64,000 nucleotides of DNA from Letharia columbiana. Its lineage: Eukaryota; Ascomycota; Lecanoromycetes; Lecanorales; Parmeliaceae. The position numbers were made by a program, and so were the translations under genes. The notes under the pieces are model-generated. The model was not told where the DNA came from, ran no database searches, and saw only the letters and a list, made by a program, of their open reading frames with translations. Of the stretch, positions 37,389 to 48,557 are shown in pieces. Position 1 is the stretch's first letter. Each line of letters starts with the position of its first letter. The DNA lies in contig NW_023501047.1 of NCBI RefSeq assembly GCF_014066305.1, positions 124,001-188,000 on the forward strand, read 5' to 3'.

Positions 37389-40194
37389 TCATTGAGGAGC
37401 AGCAAAGAATCTACTGCTCTCAATAATTTGCTCATCTCCATTCGCAAAATCCCACCCAACGATTTTCGGATCCTGAGAGCAACAAATAATCCTTCTAGCA
37501 TCGAATTGCAGCTTGAAAACTCTAGCATTAGGTTGCCCAACTTGTGCAGCATTTGGGATTGGTGGGCCAGGCCGTGGCACGTGATGGGGATGGAGCGGTG
37601 GAGGTGCTGATGCTGGTAGAGTGGGTGCAGGATTCGGCGTATTTCCTGCTTGACCAGCATTCTGAGGAGCATTCAATGGTCCCCCAGCGGAAAGACTAGG
37701 TATGTTAGCCTGCTGCTGAGCTCGCAAAAGCCGCCGTGCGTAAGCACTGTTGGTCCAAGGGGTTTGCGTCGGGTTCTGGGGTTGATTCGGGTTCGGAGGC
37801 TGTTGGTGAGTGGACGAACCTTGTTGTGAGGTTGCAGCAGCAGCTTGCACGATTTGTTGAGCTATCTGATGCGCCGGGAGAGGACCTTGGACACCGGCGG
37901 CCTGAAGAGGATGCTGTCGTGGTGGCGCTTGATGAGTTTGAGAGTTTAGTGCATGATTTGGGAGATGGAGTGGATTTGATGGTGCCTGCGCTTGTGCTTG
38001 AGCTTGGGCGTCCGATCGAGGAATGAGTGGAGGGCCGGCAGCTCGAAGTGCGTCGTCTTGACGTAGCCTCTGCCCAATCACCCATTCATCATCATCTGTC
38101 TTCTTCCATATGATGATAGTCTCATCGTAGGAACCCGATACTATACGGCCCCATCGACTTCCGCCACCGCTCGGAGGTATCTTTGCTCCAACACTCTTGA
38201 TATCTTTAGGTTTCCGTGATCCAGGATTTCCTTGACGTCGCCGCTCAGAGCTAGGAGGAATCAATCCCGCAATACTGGCTGCCTGCCACTGGCGTTGGAC
38301 TTCCATCGCTTCGGATTCGAGCCTTTCCCTCCCTCCAGGGTGGTCCGCGAATGCCGCTTGAATCGTACGTACAAGCCTCGTGTGGCCATCTAGACGAGCG
38401 ACTTCGGTCTTGGAGGCTGGATCCCAAATCCGAATCGTGTTGTCGCTGCTCCCACTTACGATCCTTTTCCCATCGTACTGGACGCAAGCTATTCCTTTCG
38501 CGTGGGCTTCGACCTTCGCGGAACATTCTCCACTGTGTATGTTCCAGACTCTGAGATTACGGTCTCCAGATGCTGAAACTAATTGGTCCCTGTAAATTTG
38601 AATGGCGTTGACAGCAGCTCCATGAAGATCAAGCGTCATCAGGTGAGTATAAGGTTCGAGCAGATGATTTTGAAAATCCACATCGGGTCGTCCATTGCGC
38701 AGTGTGCTCGCAATAGCGTTCATGTCAAGGATATAGGAAGGGCAGTGGCCACCACCTGGAGCTCCTTTGACCGGGTAGTCTTTATCCCCAGGCCGTAGCT
38801 CCTGTCGATTCCATATCTTGATAGTCTTGTCCTTCGAACATGTCACAAGAAATCGCTTGTCGAACTTCAGATTCAACACCGACTCTCTGTGAGCATTAGT
38901 GAGTTGCTTTATCATTTCGCCCGTCGAGAAACGCCAAAGAATGACGTGCGTATCACTACTGCCAGAGATTATGATGTCCTCTTCCTTTCGGTCATCAAAC
39001 TGCAAGCACAGGACCGAGCCAGTATGGCCTTCTAGCGGCTTCCTGATAAGACGCTGTGCATCTATGTCCCAGATCCGCAGCGTGCGGTCACGACTTCCAC
39101 TCACTAAATGCTTCCCGTAATATTGTATCGTGTAAACGCACTCGGTGTGAGCATCCTCTGGGTGATCCCGATGAGGTAGCTGAAAACTTTGGAATTGCCC
39201 ATTGTTCCAATTATCTTCAAGCTTCCGCTTTTGCTTGAAGACGTGATGATAATTCAGACGTGATTGGCCTGGAGAAGCATATAACATAAGAGATTGCGCT
39301 AGATGAAGTTTTCCAGGAATTGAGTTTTTCTGACCCTCTTTCGTATCAGGCGCTTCCTTCTTGATCTCATTCCATGGCTGTTTTCCCTGTGCCTTTGAGG
39401 GATCCACCTGCCCAAAGGCCTCGGCCGGCTCGATACGAGACCGTTCAGGGGACGCCGAACCGACGTCCACCATCTCGGCATCATCTCCAGGCTCCTGATT
39501 GACCTGACCGTTGTCCTGTTGAGCATTCTGAGAAGTTTGGCGTGTTGGTCGGGAAACCCTAGGCAGTGCCTTATACAGTTTTTGCGCGCTTTTTTCCTCG
39601 GTCCTTGTAGTCGGCGAACGTGACCCCACTGCCCTCTGGTTATAATTGTTTTCAAAGTGCTCAATCTCATCCATTCTCAAGCCCCACCCTTCAGTCTTGA
39701 ACTTGTGCTTCCAGAGTCCACTATCGAGCACTCTTTCTCTCCAGGCTCGAGAAACCCTAGATGCTTCCAGCAACAATGGGGGATCTAGGCAAGCAAAGAT
39801 CTGCGACATGATCTCCGCAGGAAAGATGGTGATCGGATCTTTGTGGAAGAGGGGCCATAACCGATCAACGACGGAGGCTATGGAGGAGACTCTGAGGGTA
39901 CGTAGCATGTTATAAACAAATTCTACGCATGTTAGTAAGGTCTGCTATAAGCCGTAACATTGTGGGGAAAAGCTGGTATTGCTTACCACTCTTCTCCCCT
40001 TCGCTGAGAGCCATCACAGCGTCAAAAGCTGTCTGTGTTGGCAGCATATCGTCTCCTTCTGGCTCCATTCTCATTGGGGAATCAGGGTCATCTTGACTTC
40101 TTGTATCCTCGGAGTAGCCTTCATCAACTTTGTAGGAGGGATCCATCTTAGTAGAGACCATAGGAGGGTAGGCTCGGGTTCGATAGCCTTCCAT
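37389..40194 (-). CDS. F-box and WD40 repeat protein
   Basis: Likely substrate receptor of an SCF ubiquitin ligase. Exons are 40194-39987 and 39922-37389 (intron 64 nt), giving 913 residues. The short first exon (MEGYRTRAYPPMVSTKMDPS) is acidic and disordered. The F-box is at about 98-142 (ITIFPAEIMSQIFACLDPPL then LLEASRVSRAWRERVLDSGL). A disordered linker follows, then WD40 blades from about 320: HLVSGSRDRTLRIWD, IIISGSSDTHVILWR, FLVTCSKDKTIKIWN, QLVSASGDRNLRVWN, RIVSGSSDNTIRIWD and RIVSGSYDETIIIWK. A Gln/Ala/Pro-rich stretch of about 150 residues then separates the final blade (RVFKLQFDARRIICCSQDPK). General architecture resembles Cdc4/Pof11-type proteins; the specific orthologue is not assigned. 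Confidence 0.9.
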
Positions 40195-40588
40195 CGCGAT
40201 TGAGATAGTCTCAGGCTACTGTAGGAATGACTCAAGTCCTCACGGCGACTTTACGTTGAATGTTCGATGAAGACTGCAGCCGTCCTTCTTTCGTAGGATT
40301 GAGTATCATTATTTCTTGGCGCTCACTCTGTGCGTAACAACGCAAATAGACCGACGCGTCGAGAATTGAACTAGGAGAGCCATGAGAAGGTATGCGGTCT
40401 GGCTCTCGACCGTTGTTTGGTTTCTCCAAGCCCCAAGCCCTTGGGCGTTTACTGGGGACCTGTGAGGCTGACGCCATATCCGCTAGTGGTCGCTTAGCTA
40501 GCGCTCCCACCAAGGAACATCTTGTCGAACACCTAAAAGTAATCTACGCAGCAAATCTTCACGCTCACTATTAACGATATCGACAATC
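40195..40588. promoter_or_regulatory. Divergent promoter, F-box gene / eL8
   Basis: 394 bp separates the two start codons. A minus-strand open frame (40232-40513) lies here but has no homology that I can see and overlaps the expected 5' leaders, so I leave it out. Co-regulation is only a positional inference. Confidence 0.4.
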
Positions 40589-41793
40589 ATGGTAAGCTTA
40601 GCACCATTTCTGGGCTCAATTAGTATCATGAATGCTACATATTCTTGATCCAATGAGACCTTCCGCCACCTGCTGGAAGCTCTCTCGAGCGACCCAGCAC
40701 TGGTGAAGAACAAAAGGCTTGAGCCGTGAGCTTGCAGCAATGCAGCTCGTGGTCTCTCTAGAGTTCAAAGAAGATCTTACTTGGTGAACACGATTCGCTG
40801 ATGATCTTCTTTTCTCAATGACAGCCTCCCAAGCAAGGCAAGAAAGCCACTCCGGCGCCTTTCCCCCAGAGTAAGGCGGGGGCTACTAAGAAGACCGCGA
40901 AGGTGAGTTGCTTCCTCCTCCCGCCTAAATTTTCCCTCCTTCCGATATCTGGTCCCATCCGCATTACGAAGATCAGAGAGTCTCTAGAATACTAACCGTC
41001 TGCCTTGAATGTGTAGAATCCCCTCATCGAAAAGCGTCCTCGCAACTTCGGCATAGGCCAAGACATCCAACCGCGCCGCAACCTCTCGCGCATGGTAAAG
41101 TGGCCCGAATACGTCCGCCTACAACGCCAAAAGAAGATCCTCAACCTCCGTCTCAAAGTCCCTCCTGCGATCGCGCAGTTCTCCAACGTGCTCGACCGTA
41201 ACACCGCCGCCCAAACCTTCAAGCTCCTCAACAAATACAAGCCAGAAACCAAAGCCGAGAAGAAGGAACGATTGCTCAAGGAAGCTACGGCTGTCACCGA
41301 GGGTAAGAAGAAGGAGGATGTTAGCAAGAAGCCTTATGCTGTGAAGTACGGGCTCAACCATGTGGTGGGATTAATTGAGAACAAGAAGGCGGGCTTGGTG
41401 CTCATTCCTAACGACGTGGATCCGATCGAGCTGGTAATCTTCTTGCCCGCACTGTGCAGGAAGATGGGTGTGCCGTATGCTATTGTCAAGGGCAAAGCCA
41501 GGTTGGGCGTTGTTGTGCACAAGAAGGTATGTCACCACTTTGTGCTCCTATTCGCAGTCTACGTAGTATTTATGATTCTGACCATAAACCAGACCGCAGC
41601 TGTACTCGCCCTCACGGAAGTCCGCTCAGAAGACAAGTCCGAGCTTTCGAAGCTCGTCTCGACCATCAAGGAAGGCTACTCAGAAAAGTACGAGGAAGCG
41701 AAGCGTCACTGGGGCGGAGGTATCATGGGGCAGAAAGCTATCGCCAGGACGGAGAAGAAGCGTAAGGCTTTGGAAAGCGCTATCAGGATCTAG
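40589..41793 (+). CDS. RPL8: 60S ribosomal protein eL8 (L7Ae family)
   Basis: Structural protein of the large ribosomal subunit. Exons are 40589-40591, 40825-40902, 41017-41526 and 41593-41793, giving 263 residues. The first coding exon is only the ATG, followed at once by GTAAGC; intron 1 is 233 nt, then 114 and 66 nt. The protein reads [20 protein letters not shown], then [20 protein letters not shown] and [17 protein letters not shown]. The L7Ae fold is [20 protein letters not shown] ... [20 protein letters not shown]. It ends [12 protein letters not shown] long first intron just after the start is common in fungal ribosomal protein genes. Length is normal. Confidence 0.95.
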
Positions 41794-42786
41794 AATAGAA
41801 CCCTGCTAGATTCAAGCTTGCAAACGAAGTGTTTAGCTAGGCGTTCTTGAGTTTGAATGTGAAATTCACATTCATATTCAAGTTCAAATCCATAACGGCA
41901 ATCCCAAGTCAGACTCTCTTCAGCTCCGCTTCTCACTTGACAAAACATCGAACAATCAATTCCAAGCATACACCAAAGAATCGATATGCGACATTCAACG
42001 ATGCAAGTCAGCACTGCAGAGATCGCAATATTCGCCCACTGTGAAAAGTCTGGCTGGACGACATTGCCCACGATACCATAAGTGTTGACCAGCTCTCCAA
42101 TACTTACCTGTACTAGGGTCTCATTCTACATTACCGCAGCCACAGCGGCCTCCAACTCCTAGCATGCAAACCGCATACTCGAACATTCATAGAATGCGAG
42201 CCAAGCACGCGTGCTCATCTGGGGCTAACGGATTGTAAAATCTCTGCACGCTGTCGTCCCATACTGTGGGGAGAAAGGAAGACAGAAATCTACCCCCGGC
42301 TTCTTGTGATGCTCACCCGAGGACACCGCTTTTGAGGAGTGGGCTAGGTAACAGAGGGTGATGTAGCGCCTTAGGTGTAGGCCTACTACGTGATCGTAAC
42401 AGTCCTGGGCTTAGACGTGTGTGGGTTTGGCGTACCCAACATACGTCACTGAGGCATTTCCTCATCAATCATGGGTGTCTTCTACATGTAGTCGTACGGA
42501 GAAAGCGGCGGCTTCAAAAGATGCGAAGCAAAACGAGGTCAGAGAGGGAGAATCCTTTTTCTCTTCCCCTGAATCACGCATATCATCTTCAAAATCTTCG
42601 CACAAGTCTAACGAAACACCGCCTCGCTCGAAGCGCCTTGCAAAGGCGGTCGCTGGTCCTTGTTTCCTACTGAGGATTCAGTATCTTGTGGAGCCTCACT
42701 TTCCTATCCTCTATCAAAGTTGATTCACTATCATCGGTTATGTACCAAAAAGCAATCACCCGCCTATTGTGTGATCTACATACAGG
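41794..42786. other. Intergenic region
   Basis: About 1 kb with the eL8 3' flank and the upstream region of a membrane protein gene. Short frames only, none supported. Confidence 0.45.
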
Positions 42787-43980
42787 ATGTACTTAGATCC
42801 AGTCGCTCTCAGCCTGGACGGAATACCTACAGCACAACGCAATAGCACCGACGTCTCTCGTACCATCCCCACTCTTGTTCTCAAAACACTCGCCCTCTGT
42901 ATAGCTGTCATGGCCGCTTGCGGTCATCTGGGTACCCTACAAGGCCTGTCTGAAAATTGGAGAACGGCACTGCCTCGAAAGATTATGTTGTTCGTCTTGC
43001 CTGGCGCAACTGTTGCAGGGGACTTCCTTTACAATTACTTTTACGTTTATTTCGCTTTCTACTGAAGCGTGACTGGTCGTGGAGGTTGCTTTCGCTACTT
43101 AGTGTCGGCAGCCGGGTACAGTATCCAAGTTCGAACGAAAACAATCATGTCCGATGGTATTACAACTGGGATCGTCAACATTGGTTTCTTTCCATCTGAC
43201 TGACTGAGTTACACACCGCTGCCTTGGTCATGGGACAGGCTTTTACTCAATAGTGGCCAGCTCATCAACCTTACTGTTGTCCTAGCCCGGGGTATTGCTA
43301 GTCTAGTACTCGTTATCCGGCGCCAGCGTCTTGATGCGGTATTGGTACTTGACTCGATTAACGGTCTTTATGCAATCATTGGGATCCTATCCGTCTGCTA
43401 CTCCTTCGTCTTCCTGGCGTGTGATGGTAAATTGGAAATCCGTGGTAATGGGATATTACTTTCAACCTGGACTGGCCCTCGCAAAGTCACGATCCCCATT
43501 TTGGATAAAATACCCGAATTACTTTCAAGCCAAAGTTCTTGGTCTTCTTTGATTTTTGAACAACTCGTCTGGGCGATGTGGCCCACTAAGTACATGCAGG
43601 GGCAAGTCCTCTTAGAAAAAAGATCAGCTCGACGCATTGCTCTACTCATGGGGGATTCGATTTCGAAATCCGTGCCGGTAGTGCTTAGTCTCATCATCAA
43701 TGTCGCCGTGATGGTAGCTTCAATGGGATCTTCTGGGCAACGTCTTATTCATCGATATATCCGCAGGAGGAGACATCAGGATGTGCAGATGAGTGCTTTC
43801 TGGTTCGTCCTCTATGCTATCGCACCATTTATGGTGGGCTGTACGATGCAATACGTGCTATCCTATCTTTTCGCGTTTGGGTATGAGCTATATGTCATCA
43901 GGTACGCGCTCGAGGCAAAGACCTGGGGGTCGGACAAATGGCGCTGGTACGATCCGTGGTCGGATTTCTTCGTCTATTGA
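42787..43980 (+). CDS. Multi-pass membrane protein, integrity uncertain
   Basis: One reading frame runs from the ATG at 42787 (MYLDPVALSLDGIPTAQRNS) to the stop at 43978-43980, but has two TGA stops inside (43063-43065 and about 43198-43200). Two introns can remove both and keep phase: 43045-43121 (weak GTTTAT donor, ACAG) and 43157-43208 (GTATTA, CTGAC branch, GAG). They give exons 42787-43044, 43122-43156 and 43209-43980, a 354-residue protein. About six hydrophobic segments are seen, including TLVLKTLALCIAVMAACGHL, IMLFVLPGATVAGDFLY, LTVVLARGIASLVLVI, LYAIIGILSVCYSFVFLAC, VPVVLSLIINVAVMVASMG and FWFVLYAIAPFMVGCTMQYV. Against the spliced model, the codons between the TGAs also read like protein (YLVSAAGYSIQVRTKTIMSD), so a pseudogene with two nonsense changes is possible. 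Family unknown. Confidence 0.5.
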
Positions 43981-45372
43981 TATCATTACAGACATCCCCA
44001 AGTTTAAATCTGCTCTGGCTTGTGTGGCAGTGAAGCGGCTTGAATTTCGAGTAGGTTCGGATTATTCGTGAAGGATGTGTTCAGTCGTGTGTCCCCAATC
44101 AATTCATCTGGGAGACGCTACTGTGATCGGCACAGAGAGCGTTCACAAGTCCGACATCACTTGTTACACTTCTCCACAACGATGACGGCATGTGCAGTAA
44201 GAATACGTCGTCATCCAATGGGAATCCAAAAAATTCCGAGAAATGCGTGCCAAGATCGCCTTTACATTCATATGTATTTCGATGATTATCAGGTAGCGAG
44301 TAGGATTTCATCTTTGAATTCCTAATCTCCCAATTATTAATCATATTAGAAATAATCTTGAAGACCTCGTCCGGCGAAAATTTGACCATTTGGACTACCA
44401 AAAAAGCTCCACTACCGGTTGCACTGACAGTTGATAGTTGGTTTCGATTTGTATGATAGTTGGTGCAGTTCAGGCCTCGAACCCAACCATTCCAACAACT
44501 GCCAACCCTGCCTCGACCCAGATCTCCTTGTCCTCGCGGTTTAGGCGTCGATCAGAGGTGACATCTCTCAAACAACACCAATCTAAGCGGCTTGCTATTT
44601 TGGACGCAGTCCGCCTCTGATGGGAAACCTTCTCGCCCAGATCAGGAGCTCGGTTCGATCCCGCACGATTAGGATCTGGTCTGGTGTGCAAGGCGTGCGA
44701 TGGCCTTCATCGATACCGCGCGGTATCATGATTGAGCTTCTAGCAGCAGGCCTGAATCCCAGTAGCTCTTCGCTAGAAGGCACGACTCCGCATCGATGCT
44801 GGCTGATGAGGTGGCTTCCATCTTGCTGTCGCGAATGAATCAAGATGAGTGCTGCAGATTGATCTTGAATCATCTGTGTGAAGGTACCAACTGACTTCAC
44901 GTGATCTGTAAACATTAATAATCGGACCTCCCATGATCGAACCTTACTCCAGAAAGGAGCAAACCCGAACTCGTTGGATAGATGGCATTCCAACCCGATT
45001 ATGCAATCAACTCAGAATGGTCATACAGCTTGCATCCAGAGACTCATAAAAAAGTGGAACAGATCTCCAAGTGCATGATACTGACGGTCGAACAGTTTTA
45101 CATCATGCGGCCAACCACAAATCCGATCCTTCCACCCTTTTCGAACACGATTACTGGCCGCGAGCTTGGATCAGAAGATCATAGTTCGACATCTCCATTG
45201 ACTTTATTGTTAAATGCAGCATCGATACCTCACATCTCCGCCATGCCGAACTTCGCACCCCATCCCGGCGCCTACATCGCTCACGAAACGAAGATACTGA
45301 CGGAGGCTATATGGAACATTGAAGTCACACGCTTTACTGTAAGAAAACCGCCAAGGCGAGTACCGGCAGAAC

Positions 45373-45760
45373 CGATCAAAATTTCTAGCTCACCGCGCGG
45401 TGTATGGCAGCACAGCGCTTTACGCAGCCTCCACGATAGCGACTCCACAGCAAAGCGACTCCATCGAAATCCCTACCAACGCAGGCGCAGAGCCCGAGCT
45501 CGAAGGTGGTGATCACGGAACCCCGCTGACGGGCGCGTGTGCAACCGGCCGGCTCTCGGCGGTCAAAGATACCGTATCGAAAGGCGCCGTGATCTGCTAC
45601 ACCAAAGGCGACGAGACGAGCGGCGCTCTCCGTGCCTCGAAGCTGGTTTCCCCGACATGGGAGGCTGGCTGCTCGGTTGGGAGATTTTAGCGAAGGACCT
45701 GGCTTCCTGGAGGATGTCGACAGCGGATGAAGAAGCCGGTGCTTGGGGCAGCCAACGCTA
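45373..45760 (+). pseudogene. Ankyrin-repeat gene relic
   Basis: The frame starting near 45400 reads VYGSTALYAASTIATPQQ, then GGDHGTPLTGACATGRLSAV and VSKGAVICYTKGDETSGAL, which follows ankyrin repeat spacing (GxTPLxxAxxxGxxxxVxxL). It stops at 45690. The continuation appears in another frame (FPDMGGWLLGW, about 45650-45690), so at least one frameshift has occurred. No start or full repeat array remains. It is probably the remnant of a larger ankyrin protein such as a NACHT/ankyrin type, but that is inference. Confidence 0.5.
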
Positions 45761-46931
45761 GCGGAGAGTGCTCACGCTTGACATTCTGGGTGGTTTTCTG
45801 AGCATCACGGAGATTTTGCTTGAAGCCGCTGTTCTGCGAAGACAGCCAAATCCGTTAGGCGGCATCATTGCAGGTCCCGACCGAGCTTGCAAGCTTACCG
45901 ACGCCGTCCTCTGGATCTTGAATCTTGAATCTTGAACCAACCGTGGGTTTGATCGCTATCCCGGCCCGCTTCCGATCGGGACGCATGAAAGACCTGGCCT
46001 GGGCTTTGCGGAGTCTAAGTCCGTCTTGAAACAAAGCGTTTATCAGACTCTTTCCTCAAGGATGCTAGACCTGAGCTTCAAGATGCGTCTATTGGAACCG
46101 GAATACCGGGTACCCGTTTGCGGTCTATCGTCTCTCCGAAAACAATACGTTGCGTGCAAGATCCCAACATGCCGGCCCACCTTTTCAACTTCCCCCCTTC
46201 TCAAAGAAATCAACCCCTCAATGCCGAGACATTTCAATTCTTCCCTATCTCTTCCGCGATGCTACACAAGTCCGCAAAGCCCACAACCTATGGCTTTTAA
46301 ACCAGACCCGACTTTCATCTGGGCGTAGCGCCTCGTAAAGGACCCCGCAAATACTCCAAGCCGCCCATGAGCCCCGTATCCGACGACGAAACGATGTCTA
46401 TGTCAAAGGTCTCCTTAGATCAGGCCGAGGCAGGTCGATGCGACTTAGACCAAACGGTAAGAGCGAGGCTCAGAACTTCATCAAGGTAGAAATGCCGAAC
46501 CGCGACATCGACGCCCACTTTTGCTTCTGGTCGCTATACGTTTTGCGGATCGTCATCTCCGAGGAAGCTCGTGCGCCGACCGCGTGACGAGACACCAAAG
46601 ACGTCGTGGCGACGCGGCATCGTACAACTTGCGTTTCAGGCACGTGATCGGAAAGCCGTGCGGGTAAAGTTTCCTGAGATCCAGAGGGCACAAGAAAGCC
46701 GCCGGGATTCTACACCCTCGCCGGATCCAGTCTCGGAGCTGTTATCGCTGTTGTCTTGTTTCGAAGGGCCTCGTGGGGGAAGGGTGGTATGGAGCTCGGA
46801 CCTATCTCACACGTATACGTTCCCTCAGATCGGACTAACATCCGCGATTTTGAAGTAAATTAACATACGTATGCGCGCTGAGGTCCCCGGACATATATAA
46901 ATAAAGATTGTGTGAGGCACTTTTTTAAAGC

Positions 46932-47105
46932 ATGCCAAAGTTGCTGTGCAGCAAATTTATTGCGACAATCCTGCAGGAAACGGGTCCGTCCGTGATGCGA
47001 TTCCTTAGAAAAGCGGACCCGTGTGTAATGCCATTGTGCAGAAAAACGGATCCGTGGGTCATGCAATTCTGCAGAAAAAGATCTGATCATGATGCGATTC
47101 TGTAG
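46932..47105 (+). CDS. Possible 57-residue repeat peptide
   Basis: A short open frame starting MPKLLCSKFIATILQE continues through the minisatellite, giving an 11-residue motif such as MRFLRKADPCV, MPLCRKTDPWV and MQFCRKRSDHD. It ends at TAG 47103-47105. The 33-bp units keep the frame; the first 31-bp unit shifts it. No Kozak context or splice support; coding status is doubtful. Confidence 0.2.
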   Translation: MPKLLCSKFIATILQETGPSVMRFLRKADPCVMPLCRKTDPWVMQFCRKRSDHDAIL

Positions 47106-47158
47106 AAAAGCGGATGCGTGTGTAATGCGATTCTGCAGAAAAAGATCTGATCATAATG
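46966..47158. repeat. 33/31-bp minisatellite, six full units
   Basis: Units: 46966-46997 (32 bp), 46998-47030 (33), 47031-47063 (33), 47064-47094 (31), 47095-47127 (33), 47128-47158 (31), then a partial unit. All begin YRATTCTGCAGAAAA or close to it and end ATG. Two types alternate at the 3' end: A-type contains GCGGAYSCGTGTGTAATG and B-type contains AGATCTGATCATRATG. Confidence 0.85.
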
Positions 47159-47193
47159 CAATTTTGCATTATATCAAACGAATTCCCGCTACG

Positions 47194-47249
47194 TGCGCAA
47201 CGGGTAAGGCCCCGCCCAGGTTGCCCGTCTCAATCCGCCCCGTTGCGCA
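47194..47249. repeat. Perfect 11-bp inverted repeat, hairpin
   Basis: TGCGCAACGGG (47194-47204) and CCCGTTGCGCA (47239-47249) flank a 34-nt GC-rich loop. It lies directly after the minisatellite. Could be a hairpin in DNA or RNA, or part of a degraded mobile element. No target-site duplication noted. Confidence 0.6.
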
Positions 47250-48557
47250 GCCGGACTTGAAACAGATCCGAATGGTAGTCAACTAAGGCTGTGATGCACT
47301 AGGCTAAAACTGCTGTGTTTCAAAATGATCTCACACTAAACCGGTTCGACTGCCTTGAAAGCAATGTAAGGGGACGAGAGACTATATTCGATGAAAAGGG
47401 TGTAGTCCAGTCGAGGATCGAGGCCTGTATAGACTGGAACACTCGTTTCGAAGTGGTGTGTCAGGCTTTTGTTGTGGTGGGCGCGTGGCGTTCAAAGAAG
47501 CTGCCTGATGGGCCTGATTAGTTCCCGATGCTGTAAGCAATACTGCATTGCCGGCTTTGATGAACTAGGCTTCAGCGACGGTCAACCCGAGCTACATCTT
47601 GGCCTGGACGCGCTCAGGTGATCTAGGCACTAACCGCTATTGAGCTATCTCTCGGGCCCTGGCACACGCACGAGTCAGTCAAATGCGTGAAAGCGAGTGT
47701 TATGAATGCGGTCACTTTAACATCACGAGCTGTATTATACTGAAGGGTCGATTGCGACATGGACATAGAAGGTATCCCCACCACTAGGATCCGTAAAGAT
47801 GTGCCCGCAGATGTCGTTCGCGGCGAGTGCAGCGGGACAAGATGACGATTGTCGAGAAGTTCATTTTGCAGAACGGGAATCGCGGTTTAAACAGTCGATG
47901 GGAAGATCTTGCACGAGCCGACCGAGTTCTCGGGCGCGACGCCTGACAGGAAAATCGGCTGGACGATCGCTGTGATGATGCGCTAGTTTAACGAGAGGAG
48001 AAAAAAGTGTGAAGATATAGGATTCTCGGAGAAGTATGCCGAAATGGGTCAGGAGAGCTCGAGACTAGCTTGCTAGAAAGTCTTACCACTGGCTGTGAGC
48101 ATGATGCCGGCGCAAACGAGGTACTGGAATTGGGAGGGGGACGCTCTCCTTGCCATTCCGACTGTGGTGTGGGGCTGAGTCCGCGTCCGAGTTAGGAAGT
48201 AAAGATACTTGATGGTTACGTGATGGTCTCGGGCTCTCTGTTGACGTGAGGCGCGACACGGAGGTACGATGCACCAAGCATCGTGTCCGAAAGACACAAT
48301 AGAAGGGGCTCTCTAGCATTGAATTTTCCCGGATACAATTCGACTCGACTTCGCACAGGTCCTTTCCCCTTGAATTCCAGGGCCCAGCTAGCATGTTCAC
48401 CTTGCCCCATGTCTAAAGGTATCATGGCTCCCTTCTATCAAACGTGCCGGTCCTGTTGCGTCCTACCTTGTCAGTAACCCAGAACAGATAAATTCTCGTG
48501 AGAAGACTAGATTTCACAAAGCCGAGTCTCAACTTGTCTCGGACTGGCGAAGCGATC

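Larger units (their letters stand above)
43981..48557. other. Gene-poor island with relics
   Basis: 4.6 kb without an intact gene. It includes an ankyrin relic, further broken protein-like frames (for example EMPNRDIDAHFCFWSLYVLR near 46490-46550), a tandem repeat and an inverted repeat, each entered separately where supported. A TRGCNNAR-like pol III A-box motif occurs on the minus strand near 47630-47650, but no matching B box or cloverleaf was found. Confidence 0.5.

Noticed and set aside
40232..40740. Two minus-strand frames between the F-box gene and eL8
   Set aside because: They cover the divergent promoter and eL8 intron 1, and I could not splice them together convincingly.
44640..44680. 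B-box-like CGGTTCGATCCCG on the plus strand
   Set aside because: The T stem pairs for only three positions and no A box or acceptor stem is found upstream.
47560..47670. Possible tRNA or SINE on the minus strand (A-box-like TAGCTCAATAGCGGTTAG)
   Set aside because: No B box at the right distance, T-loop missing and stems do not pair.
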